A DNA stretch of 44,082 nt from assembly GCA_023139045.1 (NCBI GenBank), contig JAGLOJ010000031.1, forward strand, positions 1-44,082, written 5' to 3'. Each line of letters starts with the position of its first letter. Positions within the stretch are counted from its first letter, which is position 1. The notes below the pieces were generated by a model. It saw only the letters and a list, made by a program, of their open reading frames with translations. It made no database searches and was not told where the DNA came from. The position numbers and the translations under genes were made by a program. This document shows, piece after piece, positions 8,277 through 17,376 of this stretch. The stretch comes from Candidatus Sabulitectum sp. (GTDB lineage Bacteria; Fermentibacterota; Fermentibacteria; Fermentibacterales; JCC-6).

Positions 8277-10988
8277 CTACAAATTCCTCAGTTTAAGGTT
8301 TTTCACGGCTTCAAGAAGGTCATCGGCAGCATAGGGCTTTTGAAGAACATCTGTTTTCTCAGCCCCTGAAAAAGATTTTGCAAGGGTATCTCCGCTGTAG
8401 CCGGTACAGAACAGAACTGGAATGTCGGGGGCAACAGCGTGAATCTTGCTGAATGCTTCGCTGCCATTCATCACCGGCATCATGGCATCAAAAACCAGAA
8501 GATCAACAACATCACGATTCTCGAAGAACAGCTTCACTGCTTCTACCCCATCTTGAGCCTCTATAACCGAATGACCCGCGGCCTCAAGAATAGTTTTCGC
8601 TACCTCTCTAACCATCTCCTCGTCTTCAGCAAGCAGAATAGTCAAAGAATAGAGGGGTTCGTCATGTATTTCTCTGGATTCTCTTTCAACCGCTTTTTCC
8701 AGACTTCCATAATGCAAGGGAATACACACATCAAAACGGGTACCCTCCCCCGGAGTACTTTCCACCAGTATTACGCCATCATGCTTTGCAACAATACCAT
8801 AGCTGCTGGCAAGCCCCAGACCGGTTCCCTTATCCTGAGACTTGGTGGTAAAGAAGGGCTCAAAGATCTTATCCATGATTTCTTCCGGGATACCCTCTCC
8901 TGTGTCGCTTACTGAAATAACTGCGCACTCAACAGGTCCGCTTCCAGCAAAACAGGACACTTTTGAGACAGAAGTTTCCACATTTATCAAACCGTCTCTG
9001 CCTTCAGAAATTGCATCTCTGGCATTCACAAGAAGGTTCATCAGAACCTGTTCAAGCTGGAAAGGATCACCGTTGATCTGTGCTCCGGGTGCTCCAGCTG
9101 CAAATTCCAGTTTTACATTGGCACCTATGATCCTGTTTACCATCCGAACGAATTCACCAACACGGTGATCCACGGTAAACACACTTCTATTAAAACTCTC
9201 ATCTCTGCTGAAGGAAAGAAGCTGTCGGGTAAGAAACATCGCCTTTTCTCCTGCATGAAGTATCTGATTGAAGGATTTTTCAGCGGAGTTGGTACCCCTG
9301 ACGCCAATTTCAGCAGAACCCATCATGACCTGGAGGAGGTTGTTGAAATCATGAGCAACTCCTCCTGCCAATCTGCCGATAGCCTCCATTTTCTGGGATT
9401 GTCTGAGTTGATCTTCCAGTTCATTCTCTCTGGTAATGTCATCAACAACACCGGCAACCAGAGTTGAATCGAGCAGTTCATCATAAAGAAGAACTCTGAC
9501 CATGCTCACAGTTCTCAAACCGTTCCTGCCACGGAGTTTATATATCCTGGCTATTTTTCCGGAATCAGGATCAGCCATTAAAGCGTCGTCATCACTTTTC
9601 AGCATTACAGCTGCCTGGGTGCCGAAAAGATTCCAATCCCTCTGTTCCACGGCCTCTGAGGCTGTAAAACCGAAGATTTCTTCCATCTCCCTGTTCCAGA
9701 TCCTGTATGTCATGCCTGTTGAAGGATCCTTTGCGAAGAAACCAACGGGTAGATTGTCAACAAGCCCGGAGAGAAATTCCTTCCGCCGCATCAATTGATC
9801 TCTGAATTGAATGTTCTCTGTCACATCCACATATGCCACCATCAGACCGATAATCGCCCCGGACGGTGATCTGAGAGGTACTCTGCTGATGTTGATTGTT
9901 CGATCCTTTGCGCCTGGCATCGAAAAATTTTCATGTCTATTCAGAACGGATTTTCCTGTTGCTATAATCTGCTGCTCAATCTGCCTGGATCTCTCTGTAA
10001 TCCACAGATTTTCATCCAGATAATCTTCTGAATCCAAGCCATTGTCATTGAGAAAAACACGGCTGGCTCCCTGATACTTGAGATTCTTGTCTTTCCAGTA
10101 CAGGCTAACAGGAACAGTATCAAGTACATTCTTAAGCATGAGATTCAGGGTCTTAAGCTGATCTTCAGCGCAAATGGATTCAGTAATATCCCGGATAACT
10201 CCAAGAATGGTCGACGCCCTGTCACTGGAATTACCTTTAACCGCAAAGCCTCTGACGCTGATCCAGTGGGGTTCAGGGTCGGAACCACCGGCAAATTTTA
10301 CATTTACCACAGGAACATGCTCAACTCCGGATATGACCTGTTCAAATGCCTTGATAAGTTTCCGGGCATCAGATTGAGATACCAGCTTCACTGCTTCATC
10401 AAAGTCAATAACTTTGGGAATATCTCTGCCTGACCACCTGCTGATAAAACCTTCCTGATCAAAAGTAATAGTCATGGAGGTGGTATCAAGAATGAAGGTT
10501 GTCATATCCTCATAATGATGGGACATATCAAGTTTTTCTCTGGTTATTTTGCTCTCTGTGAAATCTTTTACAGTGAGGAGAAGGCTATCTTCTGAAGTTT
10601 TCACAACCCCACCCGCATACCAGCGAAGTCCTGAATCTGTTTTGACGGAATACCGGAAACCCTGGAGAGTTCCGGAAAAAGCGGCTTTTTCCACAGCATT
10701 CATGAAATCCTGATGAAAGTCCTTGTGAATAAACTTGCACCAGTTTCTACCAGTGTATTCAGAATTACTGTGATCGGGAAAATCGGATGGGATAGAGTGT
10801 ACAGCCTGTATAGTACCGGACCTGTCAATTGTCAGTGTCAACAGGGGGATAGCACCAACAGCATCGGCATTCAGCTTCAATTTCCTCAAAGAGGTGTAGC
10901 TGATACCGGGAAACACCCTTTTTACAAGGACAACAATCATAAAAACAAACAGAACAGATCCCAAAAGAAACGGCCAGAAAGACGGCAT
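8277..10988 (-). CDS. Hybrid sensor histidine kinase with four PAS domains and a receiver
   Basis: A 903-residue hybrid kinase. A single membrane anchor occupies residues 6-23, with no sizeable periplasmic loop, so sensing is probably cytoplasmic. Four PAS-like domains follow (about 45-145, 155-270, 285-395 and 400-520), several ending in D-I/V-T-E/R linkers. Then come HisKA with phosphoacceptor His546 in GGVAHDFNN, HATPase_c (N box Asn655, G1 box DTGEGI at 695-700, FFTT, GTGLGL) and a receiver with Asp834 in VFDAMMP and Lys884. The DFNN-type H box is common in hybrid kinases that signal to another protein. It follows the metal repressor by 13 bases with a strong ribosome site (AGGAGG). No partner regulator is seen. 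Confidence 0.93.
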   Translation of the reverse strand: MPSFWPFLLGSVLFVFMIVVLVKRVFPGISYTSLRKLKLNADAVGAIPLLTLTIDRSGTIQAVHSIPSDFPDHSNSEYTGRNWCKFIHKDFHQDFMNAVEKAAFSGTLQGFRYSVKTDSGLRWYAGGVVKTSEDSLLLTVKDFTESKITREKLDMSHHYEDMTTFILDTTSMTITFDQEGFISRWSGRDIPKVIDFDEAVKLVSQSDARKLIKAFEQVISGVEHVPVVNVKFAGGSDPEPHWISVRGFAVKGNSSDRASTILGVIRDITESICAEDQLKTLNLMLKNVLDTVPVSLYWKDKNLKYQGASRVFLNDNGLDSEDYLDENLWITERSRQIEQQIIATGKSVLNRHENFSMPGAKDRTINISRVPLRSPSGAIIGLMVAYVDVTENIQFRDQLMRRKEFLSGLVDNLPVGFFAKDPSTGMTYRIWNREMEEIFGFTASEAVEQRDWNLFGTQAAVMLKSDDDALMADPDSGKIARIYKLRGRNGLRTVSMVRVLLYDELLDSTLVAGVVDDITRENELEDQLRQSQKMEAIGRLAGGVAHDFNNLLQVMMGSAEIGVRGTNSAEKSFNQILHAGEKAMFLTRQLLSFSRDESFNRSVFTVDHRVGEFVRMVNRIIGANVKLEFAAGAPGAQINGDPFQLEQVLMNLLVNARDAISEGRDGLINVETSVSKVSCFAGSGPVECAVISVSDTGEGIPEEIMDKIFEPFFTTKSQDKGTGLGLASSYGIVAKHDGVILVESTPGEGTRFDVCIPLHYGSLEKAVERESREIHDEPLYSLTILLAEDEEMVREVAKTILEAAGHSVIEAQDGVEAVKLFFENRDVVDLLVFDAMMPVMNGSEAFSKIHAVAPDIPVLFCTGYSGDTLAKSFSGAEKTDVLQKPYAADDLLEAVKNLKLRNL

Positions 10989-11001
10989 TTGACCTCCTGT
11001 T

Positions 11002-11310
11002 CTATTCTCTGATGTGCTCGAAACCCACCGAAATCAGTGTTCCTACATGATCATCCGCCAAACGGTAATATACATGCCTTCCCTGCTTCCTGCGAGAGAT
11101 CAGTCCACCCGTTCTCAGTCTGCGCAATTGATGTGAAACTGCAGACACCGACACATCAAGCTGCTCTGCAATGGTGCATACGCACTGTTCTCCACCCAGA
11201 AGGTGCAACAGTACTTTCAACCTGGTAGGATCCGAAATTTGACTGAACAGGTCTGCAAGCTGCTCTACTTCATCAACTTTCACATGAACTGCAGGAACAT
11301 CTTGCTCCAT
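11002..11310 (-). CDS. ArsR/SmtB-family metal-sensing repressor
   Basis: A 102-residue winged-helix repressor. The recognition helix region is VSAVSHQLRRLRTGGLISRR (54-73), followed by the wing KQGRHVYYRL. Two metal sites can be read: a C-x-C pair (Cys43, Cys45) at the start of helix 3, as in CadC/ZiaR, and an alpha-5 site Asp86, His88, His99, Glu102, with exactly the spacing known for SmtB (D-x-H, +11 His, +14 Glu). This predicts zinc, possibly also cadmium or lead, sensing. It overlaps the permease by 38 bases, with its ribosome site AAGGAGG inside the permease tail. It probably represses the operon through the palindrome at 12587-12620. Confidence 0.9.
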   Translation of the reverse strand: MEQDVPAVHVKVDEVEQLADLFSQISDPTRLKVLLHLLGGEQCVCTIAEQLDVSVSAVSHQLRRLRTGGLISRRKQGRHVYYRLADDHVGTLISVGFEHIRE

Positions 11311-12562
11311 TTTCTTTTTCCTCCTTCTTAATCCTGCCTTCGTGACCTATCTCCAGCAGAGCATCAAGAATGCTCTGGCTGGAATAACCGGCTGAAGGAA
11401 CCACAACAGCGGTACCGGATTCAAGTGATACTGAAACTGAATTCACTCCGGACAACTTGCCGAGGGCTTCTGAAACTGATCTGACACAATTCGGACAAGT
11501 CATTTCAGAAACACTGTAAGTAATACTGCTGGAACCGGCGAGGGCAATAGAGTCTGTCGGGCGGAATTTGTGTAAAGCATCCTTGACGGCGTAGTATGCA
11601 ATTGCCAGAAAGAAAAGAGCTGCTGCAACAATACTCAAAGTTCCCTGAACACCGGAGCTGCCATGGTGGTGCATCAATGTACTTACTGGTATTTCAAGAT
11701 CATTCAACAGCAGCCCTGCCAGAAGACTCACGCCAATTACAGTGAGTATGTAACTCCAGAATGACAATTTTCCCAGACTTTTTCTCACAGCACCCATGGT
11801 AGCTGCATTGGTAGCCGGGCCAGCCATGAGAAACACAAGAGCACTGCCCACTGGAAAACCAGTGTAAACAAGAGCGGCGGCAATGGGAACTGAAGACACC
11901 GAACAGACATACAAAGGAATTCCAATGGCAAGAGCTGCAAGCATACCAAGGGGTCCGGCAAGAACCGGGTACTCTGCAAGCTGACCGGGTTCAATAAACA
12001 CCGTTACCACTGCGGATATTGCCACTCCAATGAAGAGCCAGAGATATATGTCCCGAAAAAGGGTACCGAAAGCGTATCTCCAGATTCTACCTGGAATGGA
12101 TCCTTTTTCCACAACCGCGCTGGAAACCGGGGCAGAACTGTGTCCATTCCCTTTGTCCAGAACATCCACGATCGTGCCGCTGACCACACCGGCAACAAAT
12201 GCAGCAATAACCTTTGCCAACGCTACCGGCCAGCCAAGGAGAGCCCATGTTGCTGCAATTGAATCAACTCCGGTCTGAGGAGTACTGGCAAGAAAACTTA
12301 CAGCCGCCCCCTTGCTGGCTCCATCTTTTCTGAGGCTCAGAGCTGCCGGAAGCACGCCGCATGAACAGAGAGGAAGTGGAACACCGATCACACTTGCCTT
12401 TAAAGAGCTGTGCAATCCGGGTTTTCCCATGTGGCTGAAAATTCTCTCCCGCTTCACAAATACATGAAGTACTCCGGCAATAAGAAGACCAAGAAAAAGT
12501 GAAGGGGCAAGGGCGATGCCGGTACTCCAGATTGCCTGTATGAATTCATTCAGAAACTGCAT
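11273..12562 (-). CDS. SO_0444-type Cu/Zn efflux permease with C-terminal HMA domain
   Basis: A 429-residue inner-membrane protein of the COG0701 (DUF318) permease group, best matching the SO_0444 type. The conserved first-half motif GVPLPLCSCGVLPAALSLR (Cys66, Cys68) is followed by GASKGAAVSFLASTPQTGVD. About eight hydrophobic helices are interrupted by a hydrophilic loop. Residues 345-410 form a heavy-metal-associated domain with MTCPNC (Cys356, Cys359), and the chain ends in a cysteine-rich C-S-C-S-S-C tail. It likely exports zinc or copper, with the HMA delivering or sensing the ion. First gene of the efflux-repressor-kinase operon; ribosome site AGAGG seven bases before the ATG. Confidence 0.9.
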   Translation of the reverse strand: MQFLNEFIQAIWSTGIALAPSLFLGLLIAGVLHVFVKRERIFSHMGKPGLHSSLKASVIGVPLPLCSCGVLPAALSLRKDGASKGAAVSFLASTPQTGVDSIAATWALLGWPVALAKVIAAFVAGVVSGTIVDVLDKGNGHSSAPVSSAVVEKGSIPGRIWRYAFGTLFRDIYLWLFIGVAISAVVTVFIEPGQLAEYPVLAGPLGMLAALAIGIPLYVCSVSSVPIAAALVYTGFPVGSALVFLMAGPATNAATMGAVRKSLGKLSFWSYILTVIGVSLLAGLLLNDLEIPVSTLMHHHGSSGVQGTLSIVAAALFFLAIAYYAVKDALHKFRPTDSIALAGSSSITYSVSEMTCPNCVRSVSEALGKLSGVNSVSVSLESGTAVVVPSAGYSSQSILDALLEIGHEGRIKKEEKENGARCSCSSCES

Positions 12563-12586
12563 ATGGAACCTCTTTCCGCAAATATA

Positions 12587-12620
12587 TTATTATACTTGAA
12601 CAATTGTTCAAATATAATAA
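12587..12620 (-). promoter_or_regulatory. Palindromic operator and promoter of the metal efflux operon
   Basis: A perfect 16-bp palindrome TTGAACAATTGTTCAA (12596-12611) extends into a 34-bp dyad with a single mismatched pair, centred between 12603 and 12604 and about 40 bases upstream of the permease start. The TGAA-N-TTCA core is typical of operators for SmtB/CadC/ArsR repressors. On the minus strand TATAAT lies in the arm nearest the gene, so a bound repressor would cover the -10 box. The -35 is poor. Autoregulation by the downstream ArsR-type gene is inferred. Confidence 0.75.
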
Positions 12621-12721
12621 CAACCCTGAGAAACAGCAAATTTTAGCGGGAGTCGCCTCTGCACGGATTTCAGACCGCTCTTCCGTAACCTGTCGCCGCA
12701 TGCCGACACTGGCAAAATGAC

Positions 12722-12781
12722 GTATTCTGATGTAATATTGCCTGTTGTGCAATGAAGTATTTTGATGTAATCTTGCTGTTG
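12722..12781 (+). repeat. Tandem pair of about 25-bp direct repeats upstream of the fucose genes
   Basis: Two near-identical units, 12722-12747 and 12757-12781, start 35 bases apart. They share GTATT-y-TGATGTAAT-m-TTGC then CTGTTG, with three differences. They occupy the 190-base gap between the divergent efflux and fucose operons and end about 27 bases before the isomerase start. A candidate -35/-10 (TTGTGC at 12745, TAATCT at 12768, spacer 17) overlaps them. They look like tandem operator sites for a sugar-responsive regulator, which is not encoded nearby. Confidence 0.55.
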
Positions 12782-12807
12782 AATACAACACATGGAGAGT
12801 GCGGATT

Positions 12808-14529
12808 ATGTGCATAGCTACAAGACTTTCTATCGGAGATAACAGGAAAACAAGTAACTCTGTAACCTTCGGAGTATGTGCTGCCGGTGACCCGAGAATA
12901 GGCGGGGATTCCCGCGATCGTACAGTCAGCATTGTTGAGAAAACAGCAGGCATTCTTGCTGATAAACTGAAGATGCAGAACGATGTTGATTTCAATGTTG
13001 TCTGGAGCCCTCTCCTTATTGACGGGGAACAACAGGCGGATACGGTTGCAGCACAGTTCAAAGATGCCGGTGTTGATGCAATCATCTGCACTCCGGACAC
13101 ATGGGCCTTTCCACAGCTTTCACTCATGAGCCTGATGGCACACTTTCCGAAAGATATGCCCCTGAACATTACCTGCGGCAACAGCGCGCCAAAACCCGGT
13201 GTGGTGTTTGCTCATGCTGTTAACGGAGCCTTTGCACAGACCGGTCGCCTTACACATCTGAATGTAGGGTCATGGGACGAAACCGGTATGTACCCGAACA
13301 TCTCTCCGTCAACCATCACCGGTCTGCTGAACTGGGGCTATGCGGCACTTACTTTTGCCGGGCTGAAAGGTCGCCGCGTTGTCTGCTTCGGCCACGATTC
13401 CATGGGCATGGAAACTGCTCTCACGCATGTTAATGCCACCCGGAGAGCCTTCGGACTTGAAGTAACCCGCCTGGACATGAAACTGCTGGCCGATATGCTC
13501 AACAAAGGTGCTTATGACAACAAAGAGCTGGCAGCACTGCGTAAATGGATAGAAAATCATCTGGGCAATCGTCTTGATCTTCGCCACAAGAATGCCAATG
13601 ACCAGCTGAACCGGTCCCTTGCCATGTACCTGATAATGCGTGACCTTCTTGTAGACATGAATGCTGTTGGCGGCGCATTTATGAACCAGCTGGAATGGGG
13701 CAGTGATCTTCGCGGCACCCCCCTTCCAATCTGCGACATGGCTGAATCACTCATGAACTCCACCTTCGATCACAACGGCCCCAAAGCTGCAATTCCGTTC
13801 GGCACAGAGGCAGATATGCAGGGAACACTGACCATGCTCTTCGGCAGCTGGCTTGGTGGCGGGACACCGCCTTTGTTCATGGATTTCCGCAAAGTATGGG
13901 AGCCGTGGGAACTGAAGAAAAAATGCGCAGAACTTGGCATTCCCTTTGACACATCCCGACTGTGGGCCAAAAAAGGGATAGTTGATGGAAACAACTCAGG
14001 CTCTGCAAGCCTTAACTGGGCGGCGTCTCCCGAAGCTGCCTCAGATGAAATCATGAAAAATGTTTCCATGCCCGGGGCTGAACTCTACTACTTCCCCGGT
14101 GGCGGCAACAGCGTGAGCTTTGTTTCTCCGGGGGGAATTCAGGGAATCGCCGGGCGTCTGGCCTACAGCGAAATGACCGGGATGTTCAGTATGTTCTGGG
14201 ATGAAGCCTGCACTGTAGATCTGCCTGAAAAGCTGGCTGCTGTTGTTGCCGGCAGCTCCAATGTAACCTGGCCCCACTCGTGGATTGTTCCAAAATATGC
14301 TTCCATGACTGAATACAAACAGTATGCACCTGCCAACCACTTCCACATGAACTGGGGTATTACTCCCGCACGGTTGCAGTACTGGATGGATATGACCAGT
14401 GTCATTTCCGCCACACCATGGCAGGCTCGACCAGAATTCATAGAGGGTGTTGATCGACCCATGCCGCTTCTATACCTGCTCAACGGTGGCGAGAATGAAA
14501 CAAAGCGTATCCGTTCAAGACAGTTTTAG
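12808..14529 (+). CDS. fucI: L-fucose isomerase
   Basis: A 573-residue (from this ATG) cytosolic aldose-ketose isomerase converting L-fucose to L-fuculose with a divalent metal. Family landmarks include AAGDPRIGG, CTPDTWAFPQ, NVGSWDETGMYPN and FGHDSMGMETALTH. Metal ligands by analogy with E. coli FucI are the Glu in TEADMQG, the Asp in PPLFMDFR and the His in NHFHMNWG (residues 334, 359 and 513 from this start). A GTG at 12799 is also in frame, but GGAG at 12794-12797 is one base from it and ten from the ATG, so I prefer 12808. First gene of a fucose operon with the kinase (2-base gap) and fucosidase. L-arabinose isomerase activity is a less likely alternative. Confidence 0.9.
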   Translation: MCIATRLSIGDNRKTSNSVTFGVCAAGDPRIGGDSRDRTVSIVEKTAGILADKLKMQNDVDFNVVWSPLLIDGEQQADTVAAQFKDAGVDAIICTPDTWAFPQLSLMSLMAHFPKDMPLNITCGNSAPKPGVVFAHAVNGAFAQTGRLTHLNVGSWDETGMYPNISPSTITGLLNWGYAALTFAGLKGRRVVCFGHDSMGMETALTHVNATRRAFGLEVTRLDMKLLADMLNKGAYDNKELAALRKWIENHLGNRLDLRHKNANDQLNRSLAMYLIMRDLLVDMNAVGGAFMNQLEWGSDLRGTPLPICDMAESLMNSTFDHNGPKAAIPFGTEADMQGTLTMLFGSWLGGGTPPLFMDFRKVWEPWELKKKCAELGIPFDTSRLWAKKGIVDGNNSGSASLNWAASPEAASDEIMKNVSMPGAELYYFPGGGNSVSFVSPGGIQGIAGRLAYSEMTGMFSMFWDEACTVDLPEKLAAVVAGSSNVTWPHSWIVPKYASMTEYKQYAPANHFHMNWGITPARLQYWMDMTSVISATPWQARPEFIEGVDRPMPLLYLLNGGENETKRIRSRQF

Positions 14530-14531
14530 AA

Positions 14532-16007
14532 ATGAAATACAGCTGCCTGGCACTTGATCTGGGAGCCGGCAGCGGCCGGCTTGTGCTGGGCATTTTTGCA
14601 GACGGGAAACTGACCCTTGAAGAAGTCAGCAGATTTCCCAACAACATACAGCATGTTGATGGTCATGACCGCTGGAATCCGGATGAGCTTGCAGAAAACA
14701 TAAAAACCGCCCTGAGCCTTGCAAAAGAACATGAAACCGAACCGCTGAGCATTGGCGTTGATACATGGGGTGTTGATTATGTTCTGCTGGATCACTCCGG
14801 GAAACCGGTGGAACAGCCTGTTGCGTATCGGGATAAACGCACTGAAGGCAGAATTGAGAAATTTACAGAACTGATATCAAAACAGCTGCTTTTTCAAAAA
14901 ACAGGTATCAATTTTCATCGGTACAACACACTGTACCAGCTTTCAGCCCAGATTGAGGAAAATCCGGAATCCATTAAGAAAACAATCCGTCTGCTGATGA
15001 TGTCTGACTACTTCAACTATCTGCTCAGCGGAACCTGTGCCAACGAATTTACTGCAGCCTCCACATCGCAAATGCTAAACGCGTCCAAGCGGGACTGGGA
15101 TATGGAAATTCTGAATGCTCTTAAATTCCCTTCGCAGCTGGTTTCAAAACCTGTTATGCCCGGCACTCACCTTGGAGAGATTAAACCGGAGTTCCGGGCT
15201 CATAACAATCCCGTTCAGGTTATTGCAGTTGGAGGGCACGACACAGCTTCTGCCGTTGCTGCGGTGCCCGCAACTGATGACAACCATGCCTTTCTGTGTA
15301 CCGGAACATGGTGCATGATGGGCGTGGAAGTAAAAGTGCCTGTATGTACAACAACCGCTTTGCAAAAGGGTTACTCCAATGAAGGTGCCGCAGGCGGCGG
15401 GTTCAGGCTTCTCAAAAACCTTATGGGTCTATGGATCATCCGCGAACTGCAGAAAGACATTGTTAATCAACTGACATATTCCGAAATGGAGCAGGCCGCA
15501 CTTACAGCTCCCCCATGCAGACATCTGGTCTATCCCAACGATCCCTCATTCTTCAACCCTGCTTCCATGAAGAAAGCCTTCAACCAATTCTTTCAAAAAA
15601 CGAGACAGGCACACCCTGTAACCGACGCGGAATACATCAGCTGTGCATACCACAGCCTGGCTCTTCTTTACCGGGAAGCTCTGGATGAATTAAGAAGTAT
15701 CCATAAAAACCCCATTGAGTGCATCCACCTTCTGGGAGGTGCATGCCACAGCCCTCTTATGTGCCAGCTCACTGCCAGTGCAACCGGCCTGCCGGTTTAT
15801 GCCGGGCCGGCTGAAGGATCTGTAACCGGCAACCTGATCGTACAGGCAATCGCACTGGGTAAAATAAAGAACCTCCGGGCAGGCAGAGAACTGATTCGCA
15901 GATCGTTTGACATCGCTGTTTATCATCCCGAAGACCAGCAGGAATGGCAAAAAACAATCGACCGTTTCAACAAAAAAATATCACCACAGGGAAAGAACAA
16001 TGAATAA
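14532..16007 (+). CDS. FGGY carbohydrate kinase, rhamnulokinase-like, probable L-fuculokinase
   Basis: A 491-residue FGGY kinase. The phosphate 1 loop is ALDLGAGSGRLVLG, the substrate region SIGVDTWGVDYVLLD and VAYRDKRTEG, and the C-terminal ATP-binding part has GGHDTASAVAAVP, CTGTWCMMG and LLGGACHSPLMCQ. By sequence it is nearest the rhamnulokinase (RhaB) group and not classical FucK. Context (fucose isomerase before, fucosidase after) indicates it phosphorylates L-fuculose, as other RhaB-like enzymes are known or proposed to do. It overlaps the fucosidase by 8 bases. No fuculose-1-phosphate aldolase is in the window. Confidence 0.87.
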   Translation: MKYSCLALDLGAGSGRLVLGIFADGKLTLEEVSRFPNNIQHVDGHDRWNPDELAENIKTALSLAKEHETEPLSIGVDTWGVDYVLLDHSGKPVEQPVAYRDKRTEGRIEKFTELISKQLLFQKTGINFHRYNTLYQLSAQIEENPESIKKTIRLLMMSDYFNYLLSGTCANEFTAASTSQMLNASKRDWDMEILNALKFPSQLVSKPVMPGTHLGEIKPEFRAHNNPVQVIAVGGHDTASAVAAVPATDDNHAFLCTGTWCMMGVEVKVPVCTTTALQKGYSNEGAAGGGFRLLKNLMGLWIIRELQKDIVNQLTYSEMEQAALTAPPCRHLVYPNDPSFFNPASMKKAFNQFFQKTRQAHPVTDAEYISCAYHSLALLYREALDELRSIHKNPIECIHLLGGACHSPLMCQLTASATGLPVYAGPAEGSVTGNLIVQAIALGKIKNLRAGRELIRRSFDIAVYHPEDQQEWQKTIDRFNKKISPQGKNNE

Positions 16008-17376
16008 AACAGACGGATACAAGGCATCATGGCAATCTCTCGATACACGGCCGATCCCCCGCTGGTTTGAAAATGCTAAATTCGGGATTTTTGTTCACTG
16101 GGGTATTTACTCCGTACCGGCCTGGCGGAAACTGGAACCGGGCAGGTTTGCTTCATATGCGGAATGGTACTACGCCAGTGTGATGTACAATGAAGAAAAC
16201 GGCGGACGGGAATTTCACAGAAAGAACTTCGGGAAAGATTTTGAATACAGAGATTTTGCACCAATGTTCAAAGCTGAACTGTTCCAGCCGGATCAGTGGG
16301 CCGATCTTTTTAAAAAATCAGGGGCAAAATATGTTGTACTCACAACAAAACACCACGACGGTTATTCCTTATGGCCTACACAAAGCCCGCACAAGAAAAA
16401 CTGGAATTCAATGGACACTGGGCCCAAAAGGGATCTGGTGGGTGAACTGACCCGCGCTGTAAAAAATGCAGGTATGAAAATGGGTCTTTACTACTCTATT
16501 ATCGACTGGGAAAGCTGCTGGACACACAGAACAGAAACCGGCTACTTCCTGCCTGACGAGATCATAGAGAAATACGGTCTGTCAGAGAACGAGTATGTGG
16601 ATCAGGTGCTTAACTTCCAGCTGAGGGAACTTGTAACCAGATACAAACCCTCCCTTATCTTCTCCGATGGAGGGGAATGGGACGGGTCTGATGAACACTG
16701 GAAGACAAAAGAATTTCTGGCCTGGCTCTACAATGATTCACCTGTAAAAAATGAAATTGTAGTTAATGACCGTTTCTGCAAAGACATGCCCGGCAGTCAC
16801 GGAGATTACTATTCCAGTGAATACAACGACACTGAAGGCACGGTATTCAACCACCCCTGGGAGGAAAGCAGAGGAATGGGTGAATCTTACGGTATCAACA
16901 GAGCAGAAAATATTGATGACTACAACACCTCAGAAGAACTGATCCATGAGTTAATTCATATTGTAAGCCACGGAGGTAACCTTCTGCTTAATGTGGGTCC
17001 AGCAGCAGACGGGCTGATTCCTGTGATAATGCAGCAGAGACTGATGGATATTGGCAACTGGCTCCATATCAATGGAGAGGCCATTTATGACACCCGGAAA
17101 AGCACCATGCAAAAACAGTCAAACAAAACACAAAATGTGTTTTTCACGAAAAAAGAAAACACACTGTTCTGTATTTTCACAAAATGGCTCAAAACTCTCG
17201 AAGTAGAGCTGTCCGGAGCAGAGAATGTTAAGAGTATCAGAATGCTCGGTTACACCGGGTCGATTCCATGGAAAATCACAGAACCGAACAAGCTGACCGT
17301 AGAAATACCAGGACTGACAGTTGATGAAATTCCATGTCTTCACGGATGGACCCTGAAAATTGAGTTATCTCAGTAA
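16000..17376 (+). CDS. Alpha-L-fucosidase, glycoside hydrolase family 29
   Basis: A 458-residue GH29 retaining fucosidase that releases L-fucose from glycans or fuco-oligosaccharides. The TIM barrel shows AKFGIFVHWGIYSVPAW, TTKHHDGYSLW (substrate-binding His118-His119) and the nucleophile Asp223 in FSDGGEWDG; a small beta domain closes the C-terminus. No signal peptide is present, so the enzyme should be cytosolic and act on imported short fucosides. The ATG at 16000 (after AGGGAAAG) was preferred to an upstream in-frame start inside the kinase. The 3-prime end overlaps the convergent yeiH-like gene by 12 bases. Confidence 0.92.
   Translation: MNKTDGYKASWQSLDTRPIPRWFENAKFGIFVHWGIYSVPAWRKLEPGRFASYAEWYYASVMYNEENGGREFHRKNFGKDFEYRDFAPMFKAELFQPDQWADLFKKSGAKYVVLTTKHHDGYSLWPTQSPHKKNWNSMDTGPKRDLVGELTRAVKNAGMKMGLYYSIIDWESCWTHRTETGYFLPDEIIEKYGLSENEYVDQVLNFQLRELVTRYKPSLIFSDGGEWDGSDEHWKTKEFLAWLYNDSPVKNEIVVNDRFCKDMPGSHGDYYSSEYNDTEGTVFNHPWEESRGMGESYGINRAENIDDYNTSEELIHELIHIVSHGGNLLLNVGPAADGLIPVIMQQRLMDIGNWLHINGEAIYDTRKSTMQKQSNKTQNVFFTKKENTLFCIFTKWLKTLEVELSGAENVKSIRMLGYTGSIPWKITEPNKLTVEIPGLTVDEIPCLHGWTLKIELSQ

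Noticed and set aside
12546..13181. A 211-codon minus-strand frame across the fucI start
   Set aside because: It runs antisense through fucI and across the operator and repeats, with no recognisable motif; low-complexity serine-rich translation.
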